From contig JAUIMM010000566.1 of the NCBI GenBank assembly GCA_031769625.1, positions 4,779,001-4,843,000 on the forward strand: a stretch of 64,000 nucleotides of DNA, written 5' to 3'. Under the pieces are notes generated by a model. It had not been told where the DNA came from and searched no databases. It worked only from the letters and a program-made list of their open reading frames with translations. Made by a program: the position numbers and the translations under genes. Origin of the DNA: Taudactylus pleione (lineage: Eukaryota; Chordata; Amphibia; Anura; Myobatrachidae). Shown piece by piece: positions 34,907 to 47,061 of the stretch (positions are counted from its first letter, which is position 1; each line of letters starts with the position of its first letter).

Positions 34907-35222
34907 AGCTGGGTATACACCTAAATGGCAGTGTGAACGAGCGATGTGGCGCTGAGATGTAATGATACATTGTGTCGCTGTATACACGACACGATCAGGC
35001 TACGACGGTGTGATGTATCGTTGTATGCTGCATGTAACAACACCGCGTCGGCCGTGGAATTGTCCCATCTGATACACAGCAGATGGTGAAGATTCAATTA
35101 ATGATGGTAGTGAACGATGGATTAGGCATATACACTACACGATGTGCATGATATATCGCTCTGATCTGTTGGAACGATATATATTGGATGATAGATCTTA
35201 TAGTGTGTAACCAGCTTAAGGA
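34907..35222. mobile_element. MITE with 'aagctgggtatacac' ends
   Basis: Terminal 'aagctgggtatacac' is mirrored by 'gtgtgtaaccagctta'. The interior is rich in short symmetric words such as 'tgtatcgttgtatgc'. No coding content. Confidence 0.75.
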
Positions 35223-36370
35223 TGGGCAGCCTCCTCTTTGCTGGCTGCCACTCCTTAACCAATTGCAGAAATATGGAAGATACAGTGTACCATCTATCTA
35301 TAACTAATCTTCTGTAGCTTTATTGGAAGAAATATTTGTTCCTCTGCGATGATTCAAAACAGACCCATTTAAATTAAATATAAAGAGCAATAAAAAAATA
35401 GAATATTCTTAAAATTTGTCTATCTACACTCCAAATAATTGGTATTCATTTATATATCAAATATGAAAGTGTTTTCACACTTTGAGGGTTTAGCTATACT
35501 ATAAAAAAAAAATAAATAAAAAATAAGTAAAGATCCAGAGAACAAAAAGATCTCAGAGCAGAAGGAACAAACGTCATTCATGCAGAGAAAATGATAATTC
35601 CACTGGAAAATATCCACTGTGGCATATATAAGTTTGTATATTTACTTATGTATATGTATTTATACTACTGGAGAAAAAATAGAAATAAATCAAAATGAAA
35701 GTTCTCTATATTGATATGATATGGAATAATCATGAGTTAGGCAAATAATATATAAATGTGGTCAGGATTGCTCCCAAAGACATAAGTAGCTGTGAAGTCA
35801 GTGTGTGTAAGTGAACCAAGGACTAATGTATGCCGACTCTACTTCAAAGGAATACGGAATGTTTATATTTCAGATGCCTGGAGTCCCCCAGCTACACAAT
35901 AACATCAGAATGTCACTTATAGTTTATTGCTTAGCCCAGATGCTGCGAAAACAAAGAATAATCGTTATGCTCATCTCAGTGCACTATATATCCTACAGGG
36001 AAAATAATACATGAAAGCAATTCTATTCATGTCCCATATTTGTGGAGATATCTGTACTGTATATATCTGTGCAATGTAAACCTAGGCTCATGCCATGGGT
36101 CATCGATAACTACTAGTCTTATGAGGAAGATATAAAGAGAACGCAACTTCTTATTGGAGCCATCTATTATTATCACGTTTCTTAAGTATATATACAGAAA
36201 ATCACACTCTGTTTGTTATATATCTCTATTCTGTTCCAGATTAAATATATTGCAGTTAAAGGGGCAGACTTATTACCGGTGGTGTTTACCCTGCGTGTAA
36301 AACTGAATTATTAGTCAATTTACCCGTGCTGTGAACCCACAGGTGATGCGCATTAACCCATAGATTCTGC
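35223..36370. other. AT-rich spacer
   Basis: Nothing supportable beyond AT-rich, low-complexity runs (for example 35495-35530). Confidence 0.5.
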
Positions 36371-36374
36371 ATTA

Positions 36375-36583
36375 AGTGCCTCATTTATCAATGAGTTTAA
36401 TCATTCACAACAAGTGATAAAACCTATAGCGTATGATAATGGTGATCCAGCCAATCAGCTCCCCACTGTCATTTGTTTGAAAAATGACAGTTGGGAGCTG
36501 ATTGGCTGGAGCACCATTTATCATACGCAATGAGTTTTATCACTCGTTGTGAATAATAAAACCCATTGATAAATGAGGTCCTA
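36375..36583. mobile_element. Palindromic MITE with paired CCAAT boxes (second family)
   Basis: The arms 'cctcatttatcaatgag' and 'cattgataaatgagg' enclose 'agccaatcagctccc' (36450) and 'gagctgattggctgg' (36497). The whole element folds back over about 100 bp per arm with an A/T-rich turn near 36475. Confidence 0.85.
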
Positions 36584-37177
36584 AGTGCAGTAATCGATGG
36601 CTTACCCTGCACGTAAAGTCCCAATGGGTGCATTTACAGCAGATTTTTAGCCGAAGCTTCTGAGCTGCAAGGAACAATTTGTGTCAAGTGCACCCACTGG
36701 GGCTCAATGCGCCAGAGGTGACACTTGATTAAATAGCTCAGGGCTGACAATTGTTATCAAAGACAAGGTGCACAAAACACAACAATGACATGAATATCCA
36801 ACTCCCCCTTCTAAACTAGAAAATAGTCACGGTGGTGAGTGCACCGCAAAACAATTAATATTGCAACTTTGAACTTACAACTCTAAACTTGCAACAGGTC
36901 TGCTATTCCACCATACTTTCCCGCCAAAACGATGGTCTGGTTGATGGATCTGAGCAGAAATCTAGGTGCATTGGGTCCAAAACTGCTTTTGCACTGTGGA
37001 TCCTATCATTTTCTTAAATTACTTTTTATGTTGTTATAGTCCCACAGAATGGGCAGAGCAAAAGGCTCCTGTGGAGTCCACACTCAGGAGGACATTGAAT
37101 ACACTCTGGTGTCATACTGTAGTACCATAGAGTAGGTAGTAGAAGCAGAGTTATACAAAGGGGATGATTGTATAAAG

Positions 37178-37723
37178 GGAATCGGTATGAAATAACGCCG
37201 GCCGCATGATTCCCGGCAGCGCCTGGCCTACCACAGCAGAGTTCCCGGCAACGGAAGCCCGACAGCGCTGGAAATCCCGATCGTGAATAGGTAAGTATTG
37301 GCTAACCTAATCTAACCCTAACCCTCCTTAGGGGTGCCTAACCCTAACCTCCCCCCCAAGTGTCTAACCCTAATCCCCCCTCTAAGTGCCTAAGCCTAAC
37401 TCCCCCCTTCCCCACTGCCTAAACGTAAGTCCCCCGGGGGGTGCCTAACCCTAAGTCCACTCCGGGGGTGTCTAACACTAACCCTCCCTCCCCCTAGCCT
37501 AACCCTAACCCTCCAGGGGGGGTGCCTAACCCTAAGTCCCCCCCGGGTGCCCTAAACCTAACCTTCCCCCCCACGGCTGTCCGCTCGCGGCGCATGGCAT
37601 CCCTTCGATCGGGTATCGGTCTCCCGGCACTGGGGAAATGTCAGGCGTCTACATCTAGACGCCCGGCATTTCATCCCTCGCCGGGATATGACAGTCGGGA
37701 AGCCGGCTGCCGGTATTAATACC
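37178..37723. mobile_element. MITE with telomere-like core (copy 2, inverted), 8-bp TSD
   Basis: Flanked by exact 'gtataaag' (37170-37177 and 37724-37731). The core from 37305 to 37560 is the complement of the tract in the other copies ('cctaaccctaacc', 'tgcctaaccctaag'). The right part holds 'gcgtctacatctagacgcc', shared with 39083-39606. Confidence 0.9.
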
Positions 37724-38564
37724 GTATAAAGCATCCTAACTATGGTCTGCATTGGAGGCCTGCAGCAATGGTGGATTTTAAATCACTGCTCAGAGCAGCA
37801 GATGGGTCCTTCCACCTTTTTGCAAATCAGGACTGAACAAAACAGGGACATGTGACGGCACAAGCAAGCAGCAGAGGTTGCAGCTGTTAAATATGACCCC
37901 AAAGGTGTGCGCACACTTCACGGAGGGGAGCTCAGGATGCCACCACAATGTGATCCAATGCTCCTTGTCAGCCGCACTGAGCAGAGGGAAAAAAGACTGG
38001 TAAGCTCTGCACTCAGGGGGGCAATGAGTGACAGTGCCATAGAGTGAATGGAGTAAAATAATCTCATCTGTTTCACACTAAATGGAGCTTGGAATACAAC
38101 TCTGTCCTTACAGACTGAACAGCTGACAAACTAAACCTTTGGTCTTTCATTTATCTCTATTATTTGAGAGCAATTGTGTATATTTTTATTATTTATGTAG
38201 CTGTACATATTTTACACAATTTGCGGTTTAGGATTGTGGTTAACTATAACTACTTTGATTGAAAAATATAATAGGTAAGAATTCACAATGCTTACAATTA
38301 CTGTATTTACGTCAAATAACTATGTCTTGTAACTCAGCAGAGAGCATATATTTGCCCTCTATTTTCTACAATTTGTGATAAAGGCAAAGTGCTTATGCTC
38401 AAACTTGCTTCACTCCTGTTGATTTCCCCTGAATCATTGTGAAATAAGCAGAAACATTCTTCTTCTCTCCGGGTCATTTTGTGATTATTTATCATTTCTC
38501 TTGTTCTGCCCTTAGCACTCTTTCTAGAATTATTGCTGCACAGGATGGTATCCGGTTTAAAGCT

Positions 38565-38785
38565 CGACAGTGACTAGATAGAAATTCAATAGGTCGACAC
38601 CATATGGTCGACGGGCAATAGTTTGACAGGGGCAAAAGGTCGACAGGTCTAAAAGATCGACTGACACAGGGACAAAAGGTCGACAGGTCTAAAAGATAGA
38701 CTGGCAAATGGTCGGCAATGCAAAAGGTCGACAGGGACAAATGGCCAACACACAAGTGGTTGACATATAAATGGTTGACACGTGT
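38565..38785 (+). repeat. Degenerate tandem 'aggtcgacagg' repeat
   Basis: About ten spaced 'ggtcgaca' or diverged 'ggttgaca' words occur at 15-30 bp intervals. Similar 'tgtcgacat' or 'gtcaacatt' clusters occur at 28812-28913, 30555-30640 and 31236-31470, so this is an interspersed family with internal repetition. Confidence 0.7.
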
Positions 38786-38916
38786 TTCCAACACATACAG
38801 AATTATTATATTCACTTGACGCAAACAGCCAAGCTCACGGACACGCTGCATACTACAGTGCATGTACAGTGCTAACCAAGATCTGACAGTTCCCACGTGG
38901 GTCACTCAACTAGACA

Positions 38917-39037
38917 ATGGCGGAGCACTGATTGGCTAAGAGTTGGACACTCTCAGCCAATCAGCGGACTGTTTCTATGGCAGCACCCACTTATTGGCTG
39001 AGAGTGTCCAACTCTTAGCCAATCAGTGCTTCACCAT
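38917..39037. mobile_element. Palindromic MITE with four CCAAT boxes
   Basis: The sequence around 'gattggctaagagttggaca' is mirrored by 'tgtccaactcttagccaatc'. Short ends 'gagcactgattgg' and 'ccaatcagtgctt' match. A perfect stem of more than 20 bp is present, and each arm carries two CCAAT/ATTGG boxes. Confidence 0.85.
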
Positions 39038-39082
39038 TCTCTAGTGCAGGGACCTGCATGGGAACTGTTAGATGTCAGGTAG

Positions 39083-39606
39083 GGGATGCAATCGGGAAAC
39101 CGGCTGACATTATACCGACAGCCGGCTTCCCGACTGTCATATCCCGGCGAGGGTGAAATGCCCGGCGTCTAGATGTAGACACCGCTCATTTGACTGACGC
39201 CTGGAGACCGGCGCCCGTCATCCCGATCGAAGGGCTGCCGGGCGCCGCGAGTGGACAGCCGTGGGTGGGGGGGGTTAGGGCTCCCGGGGGGGACTTAGGG
39301 TTAGGCAACCCCCTGGGAGGTTAGGGTTAGGCTAGGGGGTGGGGGGGTTAGGGTTAGGCACACCCGGGGGAGGTTAGGGTTAGGCACCCCCCCAGGGGAC
39401 TTAGGTTTAGGCAGCGGGGTAGGGGGGGTTAGGTTTAGGCACTTAGAGGGGGGATTAGGGTTAGGCACTTGGGGGGGGAGGTTAGGGTTAGGCACCCCTA
39501 AGGAAGGTTAGGGGGATTAGGTTAGGTTAGTTAATACTTACCTAGGGACGATCGGGATTTCCAGCGCTGTCGGGCTGCAGCTGCCGGGAATTTCATACCG
39601 ATTCCA
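39083..39606. mobile_element. MITE with telomere-like core (copy 3), 8-bp TSD
   Basis: Flanked by exact 'tcaggtag' (39075-39082 and 39607-39614). Left end 'gggatgcaatcgggaaacc', right end complement 'tggaatcggtatgaaattcc'. The core 39255-39530 repeats 'ggttagggttaggcacccc' with G-runs up to nine. Confidence 0.92.
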
Positions 39607-39759
39607 TCAGGTAGTGCTGTACAGCATGTCCGTTATGGGTGGGTGTTTCCATTTTTTTGTTTTGACAAGACCAAGGACTTCTACATGGACAAGGGGACAG
39701 AGCTCATTCAAGGACAAGGTAAGTATGAAGTGTGAGTGTGTGCAATAATGTATTACAAC

Positions 39760-40716
39760 ATTTGGTGGGTGAGTCCTGTGCTGTTTGTAATTTTATTTTA
39801 TAGTGGAACTATAGGTGTCCGTGGGTCATTAATGTCCGGGCATGCTGGCACTTGAGGTTCTCCAAGCACGGCATGCCGGGGCAGGCTTGCTGGGACCTTT
39901 AATTCCACTGTAAAGAAAAATATTACATCTATATTTTACAAATTACCCAGCACCCACTGTTTCCAAGGGTGCAGCAGGGAAGAGCGCTGCCTGGTTGATC
40001 CTCAGGAGGGGACTTCATTTTATTTTTGGGGTCCCAACTTTCTTGAGCAGTTTCAGGCTGATTTTACATTATGGCAGGGGTACCCCACACTGTGTATCTC
40101 CCTGCTATAGTGTAAACCCCCTAGTTTGGTCATCCCGGAACTGGTTACTGGAAAATAGGGGGGACCCCACGCCGGCCTTTCACATGGGTTATCCAGTACC
40201 AAAACGGGCTCAGAGTTCCAGGGCTGGTTATACTTTTGAAAATGGAGTGATACCTAGCGCTAGACAGGCAGGAGGGTCAAGAGCGCAGTGTTTTATTGTT
40301 GTGGTTATACTTTTGAGGAGGGGACCCCACACACTTTTCCTTTTTAAATTAACCCTTTTTTGTACACTTTTAAACACAAACTTCTGCACAGATCATTCTG
40401 ATCTCTGCAGTGCTTCGGACAAACATGCTGCTCACAGGCAGATCTATTTATTTCAATCATTGTGTTGCGATTTTATTGTGATTTTGATCAATTTGACTAA
40501 CAAGACTCTTAGTAAAAGTGTGATTTCTATTGTCAATGTTAACAATACAATGTTTGGTCCGATGACGTATTGACGTGTATTGGAGTGTGAAGTCATGTTT
40601 CACCTGTAATTTGCCATTGATTCAGGCTTTAGTAAACCTTTGATTTGCAAAATCACACCCAAATCGCAGAAAAACACCAAATCGAGCAAATTACGAATCT
40701 TAGTAAATTTACCCCT
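39760..40716 (+). repeat. Interspersed repeat, family A (copy 3)
   Basis: It ends with the family terminus 'cttagtaaatttacccctg' and begins near the 'atagtggaactataggtgtc' and 'gcatgctggcacttgaggtt' block matching 1490-1580. The longest open frame (39995-40573) has no recognisable domain and I do not treat it as a gene. Confidence 0.7.
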
Positions 40717-41144
40717 GTCTATTTGTATTGAGAATTTGCTGTTCAGTGCATCCCGACACAATCAATTTTCTCTACAAGTATATAAAGTGATAATTTTTAT
40801 ATTACTCAACTCCCTGTACAGTGACTTCCGCAGACATCAAATCAGTTTTGAGTCCCAATAATTAGATCTTGCCAAAGAGGAAAGAAGAACAAAATAACTT
40901 TGAAAACAAAAAATATGTTTATGCCAACTAGTTTATTCAATGTTAGGCTTTAGTTTCTTATTTTTACCTGTTTGTCATTATATAACATATCTAATATCAC
41001 ATATACTAGGTAACATAAAATAAAAACACACAAAACAAACATAAAATCACTATCTTCAATAAAGATACCAGAAACCTTGTATTATTTCTTTGTTTGGGGT
41101 GGTCTGTATCTAAAGCGGCTGTGTAAGGTTAATGTGTGGAGATA

Positions 41145-41724
41145 GGGCCTGATTCAGACCCAGACGCTAAGCCGCCGACGCACGCTATGGCCCATAACCG
41201 CCCGTTTGCACATTCGTTTGCGTCAATATGCGCATGCGCGAGTCACTGCGCTCAAGAATTGTGTGCTCATAGTACACAGACTGGACGCTAATGTGAGTGA
41301 CAGATAGTGCCGTTTGTGGGTGGTAACGGGAAGGTGCTTGTGAACGGGGGAGTGGATGTGCGAACACAGGCGTGTCTGGGCATCTAAACAGCATTTTATG
41401 GGTGTGCATTTTTAGCAAAGAAGTGTCATTGTACACGTCACTTGGTTGAATTTTAGACAGCACTGCTTGTGGTGGGTCTACCTCAAGCGCTGCGTGCAGC
41501 GCAGACGGCTCTCGATGTAACCGATTAATCACACACTTCCTGGAGATGACGTGTGCTAATAAAGAAAGGTGGGCGTCTTTATACTGGCGTGCGTTCGCTC
41601 TGCCGTCGCTCACTAAGGCATAGAGGGCGTCCTTCCACCAGACAGTGCGATCGCGGCATTTGCATACCCGGACCCTTTTGGCTGCATGAGAGAGCAGCTT
41701 AGCGTCCGGATCTGAATTGACCCC
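41145..41724. mobile_element. GGGCCTGATTCAG palindromic MITE (copy 3)
   Basis: Ends 'gggcctgattcagacc' and 'ggatctgaattgacccc', flanked by ATA on both sides (41142-41144, 41725-41727). Confidence 0.82.
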
Positions 41725-41799
41725 ATAGTCTAATGGACCAATGGTGTAGCTGGTTCTATTAACAAGTATGCAGGAGCAGTGAGATGTGGTGTCTTTAGT

Positions 41800-43205
41800 C
41801 CTGTATTTTTCTTTTTGTATTCGTTTATTGAATAAATTTGAGAGTACATTGAAAAAAATGCAACAAACAATGATATGAGATCAATATAAAACAATTCAAA
41901 TCAGCAAAAAAGATATAAACAGTTATATGCAGTATAATTGGAATTGGTTTATAGAATTGATGAGAGTAAGTAAGATTGGGAATAGGGGTGAAGAAGGTGA
42001 AAGGGAAAAAAGAGAAGAGAAAGATAAAGTGGAGTAAAGGAATAAGTGAGGGGGAGCAAGTCGGGGGGGAATTTGGAACTAGGAGTTACAGTGAAAGTGA
42101 TCATCACGGCACTAACCAAGACCGAGGAGGGGTACATTTTCATAAGAATACCAAGGGCTCCAGATAGATTGGAACTTCTGGACAGTGTTGTTCCGTAAAC
42201 TAGTAATGAATTCCATTTTTGCTACAAACCAAATTCTGTTCACAAATTCTTGTCGGCTGGGAGTTTGGGGCCTTCCAATTACGGGCTATCTGATATCTGG
42301 CAGCTGATATGTGGAGAGCTAGTTTATTGGAGATTTTGGGAACATAATCGATCGGAGCACAAAGTAGAAGATTAGCAGGAGTGGGAGAAGTCGGGGGTCT
42401 AAGGAGTTGAGAGAGCAGGGAGCGAACCATGTTCCAGAATGGGACGATCAGGGGACAGGTCCACCATGCATGGAAAAATTTACGTACTTGACCGCAACCT
42501 CTCCAACATAGGTTAGAAGAGTTAGGATACATCTGATGGAGACGTTCTGGCACCTGGTGTACACCTTGTAAGAGTTCTCTCTGATGGCTACGCTGATAGA
42601 ACACTTTGAGATAGCTAAACGTATAGTATCCCAAGCCTCCTCTCCAAGGGACAAGCCCAGATCTGATTCCCAGGCCTGTTCATGTACTTCAAGTGGAGGA
42701 GACTCCAATGCCAGAATAGAATGGTATATACTGTAGATGAAATAGCCCCCTTGTTATTAAATTTATAAATGCATATTCTTTCAAAGGGTGAGAGGTTGGG
42801 TGAGGAGAGAGCAGAGGAAGATGGAATCACAAAATGGCGGATTTGTAAGTATTGGTAATGTAGAGTATTAGAGATTCTGTGTTTTTCTTGAATATCTGCG
42901 AAGGACAGAGGGGAAAATGCCCTGACGATATGGTGGAACCTTGTTATCCTGGCTGAGGTCCAGGGGCGAGCCATGACATGTGATAGGCCTGGGGGGAATG
43001 CAGGATTATTCCAGATGGGTGTTAGAGGGGAAGGTTGCGAGGAAAGATTTTGTTTTTTATTTATTAGATCCCAGTTACTAAGCGTTGATGTAATAGTGGG
43101 AGACAGAAAGGAGGATTTGGGTCTGTGTTTACGAGGCAGCCACGCTTTAGTCCTGGTTTTATGCCACATACTAAACACAGAGGTTGCTAGTACCAGCAAA
43201 TGGTC
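41800..43205 (-). pseudogene. L1-type LINE, ORF2 C-terminal part and 3' end
   Basis: Minus-strand translation in three overlapping frames gives, in order, a stretch with 'LSHVMARPWTSARITRFHHI' (42615-43199), then 'WESDLGLSLGEEAWDTIRLA' (42448-42708), then 'RLHQMYPNSSNLCWRGCG' with 'FFHAWWTCPLI' (42200-42634). This order and the final Cys/His-containing block are typical of L1/Tx1-clade ORF2 C-termini. At least two frameshifts separate the parts. The 3' end lies near 41800, where the minus strand has 'attcaataaacg' before an A-rich tail. The 5' part with the RT and endonuclease is missing, so the copy is dead on arrival or decayed. Confidence 0.85.
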
Positions 43206-43209
43206 TTAA

Positions 43210-44815
43210 GTGTGCACCATTAGCAGAAACAAGATAGAATGAATGAAACAACATGAAAAGGCAGAGAAGATAAATTTTTCATAAAGAGCTGCAATTCATT
43301 GGTTTACAAATGGCTAATTACCTCCTCAGGAACTAATGTTTCTTCTTGTTATAAAGTGTATCTAAGCAGCTGTCCTTTAGACTATGCTTTATCCTAGATT
43401 TTCCTTTATGACAATTGTTCTTACGCTGTCTCCTGTCATTTACTATATAAAGGTTATTTAAAATAAGTAAACTATACAGAGTGTTCTACATCATTTGCTG
43501 TAACAGCTTTTACTCTGTAGCATAATTATGTGGTTGAATTAGTGGTGTAATTAAAAGGAGAGACAGTTTGCAAGAAAAGACCTCAGAAAGCAGCAAATGC
43601 AAATCTACAAGGTTCTGGGTGGAATTATAAGTACAGTTTAATATGTTTAGGAACCATTCTAAACTGGTTTGAAGGGGGAATTTTCTTCTGTCTGGTAAAC
43701 AATGGATCCACACGTGTGCAGGACTACATAGCACACATTTATGCTATGGGATTTGAGAGAGACAAGTCCAGTTTTGTTTATGAGACATATCCTAGTTTAC
43801 ATGTAACAAAAGGCCTATGGACTGGGGTATTTGGTGTAATATTATGACGATGAGGGTTTAGGAGTGCTCACAGAGTATTGGGTATCTGACCAAGGTGGCA
43901 GCTATAGATTCGGCAGTTCGGGTGTCTTGCTAAACAACTGGAGTAACTGAGCAACAACCACTAGTGATTATCTGAAGATATTGAATCCTCACAAGTGTTT
44001 TTGGCAAATTTGATGAAAAAGCCACATTTTTGGATAAGGTCTGTATGTGGGCTTTCAGCTTTAGATATTGATATCAATGTGGTTCAAGAGGGCTCCAGTT
44101 TTTCTGTCCTGGGTGGTGGAGAACTTGATAGCATAGCACACTGTATTGCTATAGTAAGTAAGAAGCATACATGGTACAGTGGTAATATATTGACTTACAT
44201 GGTACAGCTAACAAATACTGCATGGTATGTCAAAATGTGCATAGCAGATCCATGTCCACCACAGTTATGCCCCGAGTACAGGCTCATACCCACCAATGCC
44301 CAATTTACACAGCTCAAGATCCAGCATATCTACCTCATGCTCATCAGTTCCATGACCACAAGATGGAGCCCTGTGTATATCATAACATCATGCTCATCAG
44401 TCCCATGACCACAAGGTGGAGCCCTGTGTATAGCATACAGATGTGTCCTCTTCCATCTTTGCCGCTTGGACGGCAATCATGCGCATGCATCGCGCATCTG
44501 ACTTGCAGCGTACATGTGTGCCACGGTACACGAGGCTGTGGCAGCGTTCACAACATGCAATTCTATGGATTGCGGGCATGAACGCAGCGCGCATACCCAG
44601 TACACATCTGTAACAACCTCATGCCCGTCATAAACTGCCCTGTGGAGGGAAGGAGCAGATGGCAGGCAACAAGAAGGATGCTATACATTCAAAAAGATAT
44701 ACATAAAAAATGAAGAGGGACTCGTGATTATGACCAGTGCTGTGCACTTGGCCATCTAATCAGTCTCCGTGAGGGCCCCCTCTCTTACCAGCACATGCGC
44801 TGAGAAGACTCTGGC
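43210..44815. other. Spacer with one short tandem duplication
   Basis: No gene found. 44341-44446 holds two 53-bp units containing 'catgaccacaagatggagcc'. An unfinished repeat with a hAT-like end ('cagggccggattatagg') starts at 44819. Confidence 0.5.
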
Positions 44816-45150
44816 ACAGGGCCGGATTATAGGTGGGGCGGATGGGGCGGTCATCCAGGGGCCCCCACACATCAGGTGCCGCCTCATTGCCTCAAACATT
44901 CCCGGCCACTCTATACCCTCTCTGGCCGACTCCCGACAGCACTGACAGACAGTTCTCTAAGCACAGTCACTGATGGGCCGGTCTGTGGCTGACTATGCCC
45001 CTCATACCCCTGAGGAATGATACTGTATGTATAAATCCCAATGCAGTGGAAATATTATGTGCTGGAGGACTGTGAGCTATTGATGGGCACTGAGTCACAC
45101 CTGATGGTGCCCAGTTTTGTAATTATATTCTGTAATTATAATCTGCTATA

Positions 45151-45552
45151 CAGGGCCGGCTCCAGGGGTTGGATGTGCTGGCCCCATAATAATGCGTGCC
45201 AAAATTTGGGGACATAGCCTAATTACCATAGGCCATGCCCCCTATGTGACATTATTTGGAGGCGTGCCCACATGGCACGGCTCCAAATAACATCAGAATG
45301 GGGGTAAAGGCCAGCACTCAGTCACTGGCTGGACTTCCCTCAGCCCTCTCCCATCAGTGAATGGATGCCGCGCGAATGCGCGCAGTATCCATTCACACTC
45401 CGGGGGTCCGGCAACCTCCCAAGTTGACCACCCGGGTGGAACAACAGGACAGTGTTGCCCCGCTGAAATCGGGATGCTGGGGAGGGGTGCGCCCTCTACA
45501 GGTGGCGCCCCTGTGCGACCGCACTGGTCAAACACCCCTAGAGCCGGCCCTG
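45151..45552. mobile_element. Non-autonomous hAT-type element with 8-bp TSD (copy 3)
   Basis: It begins 'cagggccggctccagggg' and ends 'cctagagccggccctg', flanked by exact 'ctgctata' (45143-45150, 45553-45560). It shares the 'gcgaccgcactggtc' and 'cctccaaataac' blocks with the copies at 8362 and 20514. Confidence 0.93.
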
Positions 45553-45560
45553 CTGCTATA

Positions 45561-47061
45561 ACATCTCTGCAACGTGGGACTCTGATATTTACTTCCAATA
45601 CCTGAACTATATCCACACTCCTCCTGTCTACTAAGGAACTTTATGCTTTCTCTTTCTCCCCTTCCCTCTCTTTCTCTCTCATTTTCTCGCCCCTCCCTCC
45701 ATCCTTGCCTCTAACCCCCCTCTTCCCCTTACTCTCTCTGTTTCTCTTTCTCTCCCTATAGTTTATCTTATATATGTAGTGGGTATCTATAGGGGCATTC
45801 CGTGATTCGCAGAAGGGCTTTTCTTCTCTGCAAAAGTACTTGACATTATCTCACATCTTCCTCTGTTCTCTCTCCATTAGAATATTCCAATACTTCTCTA
45901 AACATGTGCTCATTTTACCAATCCTAATCCAATCAGTCCCTTTATGACTGTATGTAATCGAGCTTGTGCCCCGAACATTTTACTGCGACTACATAGTAGA
46001 AGAGAAAATATAGCATCTGGACAATGTTTTTCAATAAAGTATTATATAATACATTTAATAATATTGTTAATAATACCACTTGAAGCATTGGAGCATCAAT
46101 TATATACGCACATGTAATGACTGGCTTAAAATAAATAACAATTACATTTATTAATAAAATGAATATAATATATTATAAATCTTCATAAAAATTAACATAA
46201 ATCAAGCTGAATGTCAAATATAAGAGGGATGGTGCTAATATTAGGATGTAATAAGGTAGTGTGTCCACTATTGTACTGTATCTAAAGTCACAGGTTCACA
46301 GGTGAATTAAATGATCTGAATAGTATCTCTGTTTTGTCAAGATATAGGTCATAAACTTGGGTACAAAGAGTTAAATTCAATCAAATCCTGGTCAGGACCA
46401 TATTGTAAGAGGATATAAGTGGCAGTGTAAGTGACTCTGTATCTCAGAGCTGAATAAAATGTGCTTAGCGTCTAACCTCTGTGTCCCCGAATTACAGAGG
46501 TTACAGCACCATGAGATCCACTGGTCATATGACAGCAGCTTTGTACTAATTCTTCATGCACTTCTCAGTTTCTAGCATTGTCTATTGATCATATACAGCA
46601 CCATATAGTATCTTGCATGAAGGTGAAGAATCTTATTTTAACATAAGAATACCTGATATATTCACAGATTGAACTACCCTACCTACTGTAACTGCAATGG
46701 TGGCTATGAAAACTGTTTGCATGAATAAAGTTTTCTGTTACATTACCATTTTCACTTGTCCTGCATTTATCTGAATGAACAGATTCTGGGTGATAATAAC
46801 TCAGTTGTTGAGCTGGTAGCTGTAATAAAGGCTTGTTATGGTCGTACTAGCCTGAATGCACATAGCTTATTGTCAGCGCTACTATGACAGTAACCTGTAG
46901 GCTATTTGCAGACATCAGAACTGAAAACAATTCAGGTTCATATATCTAATACATGCTGGTGTATAAAGTGCCAATCCTACCACCCTCAGCAATCCTGATA
47001 TAACTGTATCTATTTCAAACATTTTGCATCTGTAACAAGAATAGAAATAAGGAAAGATTAC
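45561..47061. other. Non-coding region, probable receptor intron start
   Basis: Pyrimidine-rich at 45640-45760, then AT-rich. No second receptor exon and no repeat that I recognise. The part next to 47061 is intron if the splice donor is used. Confidence 0.55.
47060..47061 (-). other. Putative splice donor within the DRY codons
   Basis: The minus strand reads 'gtggacag|gtaatc'. Reading through gives an in-frame stop immediately (TAA), so splicing is needed to complete the receptor. The intron would be phase 2, splitting the Arg codon. Confidence 0.75.

Noticed and set aside
39995..40573. 192-codon plus-strand frame
   Set aside because: It lies inside an interspersed repeat (family A) and has no recognised domain; other copies of the family do not keep the frame open.
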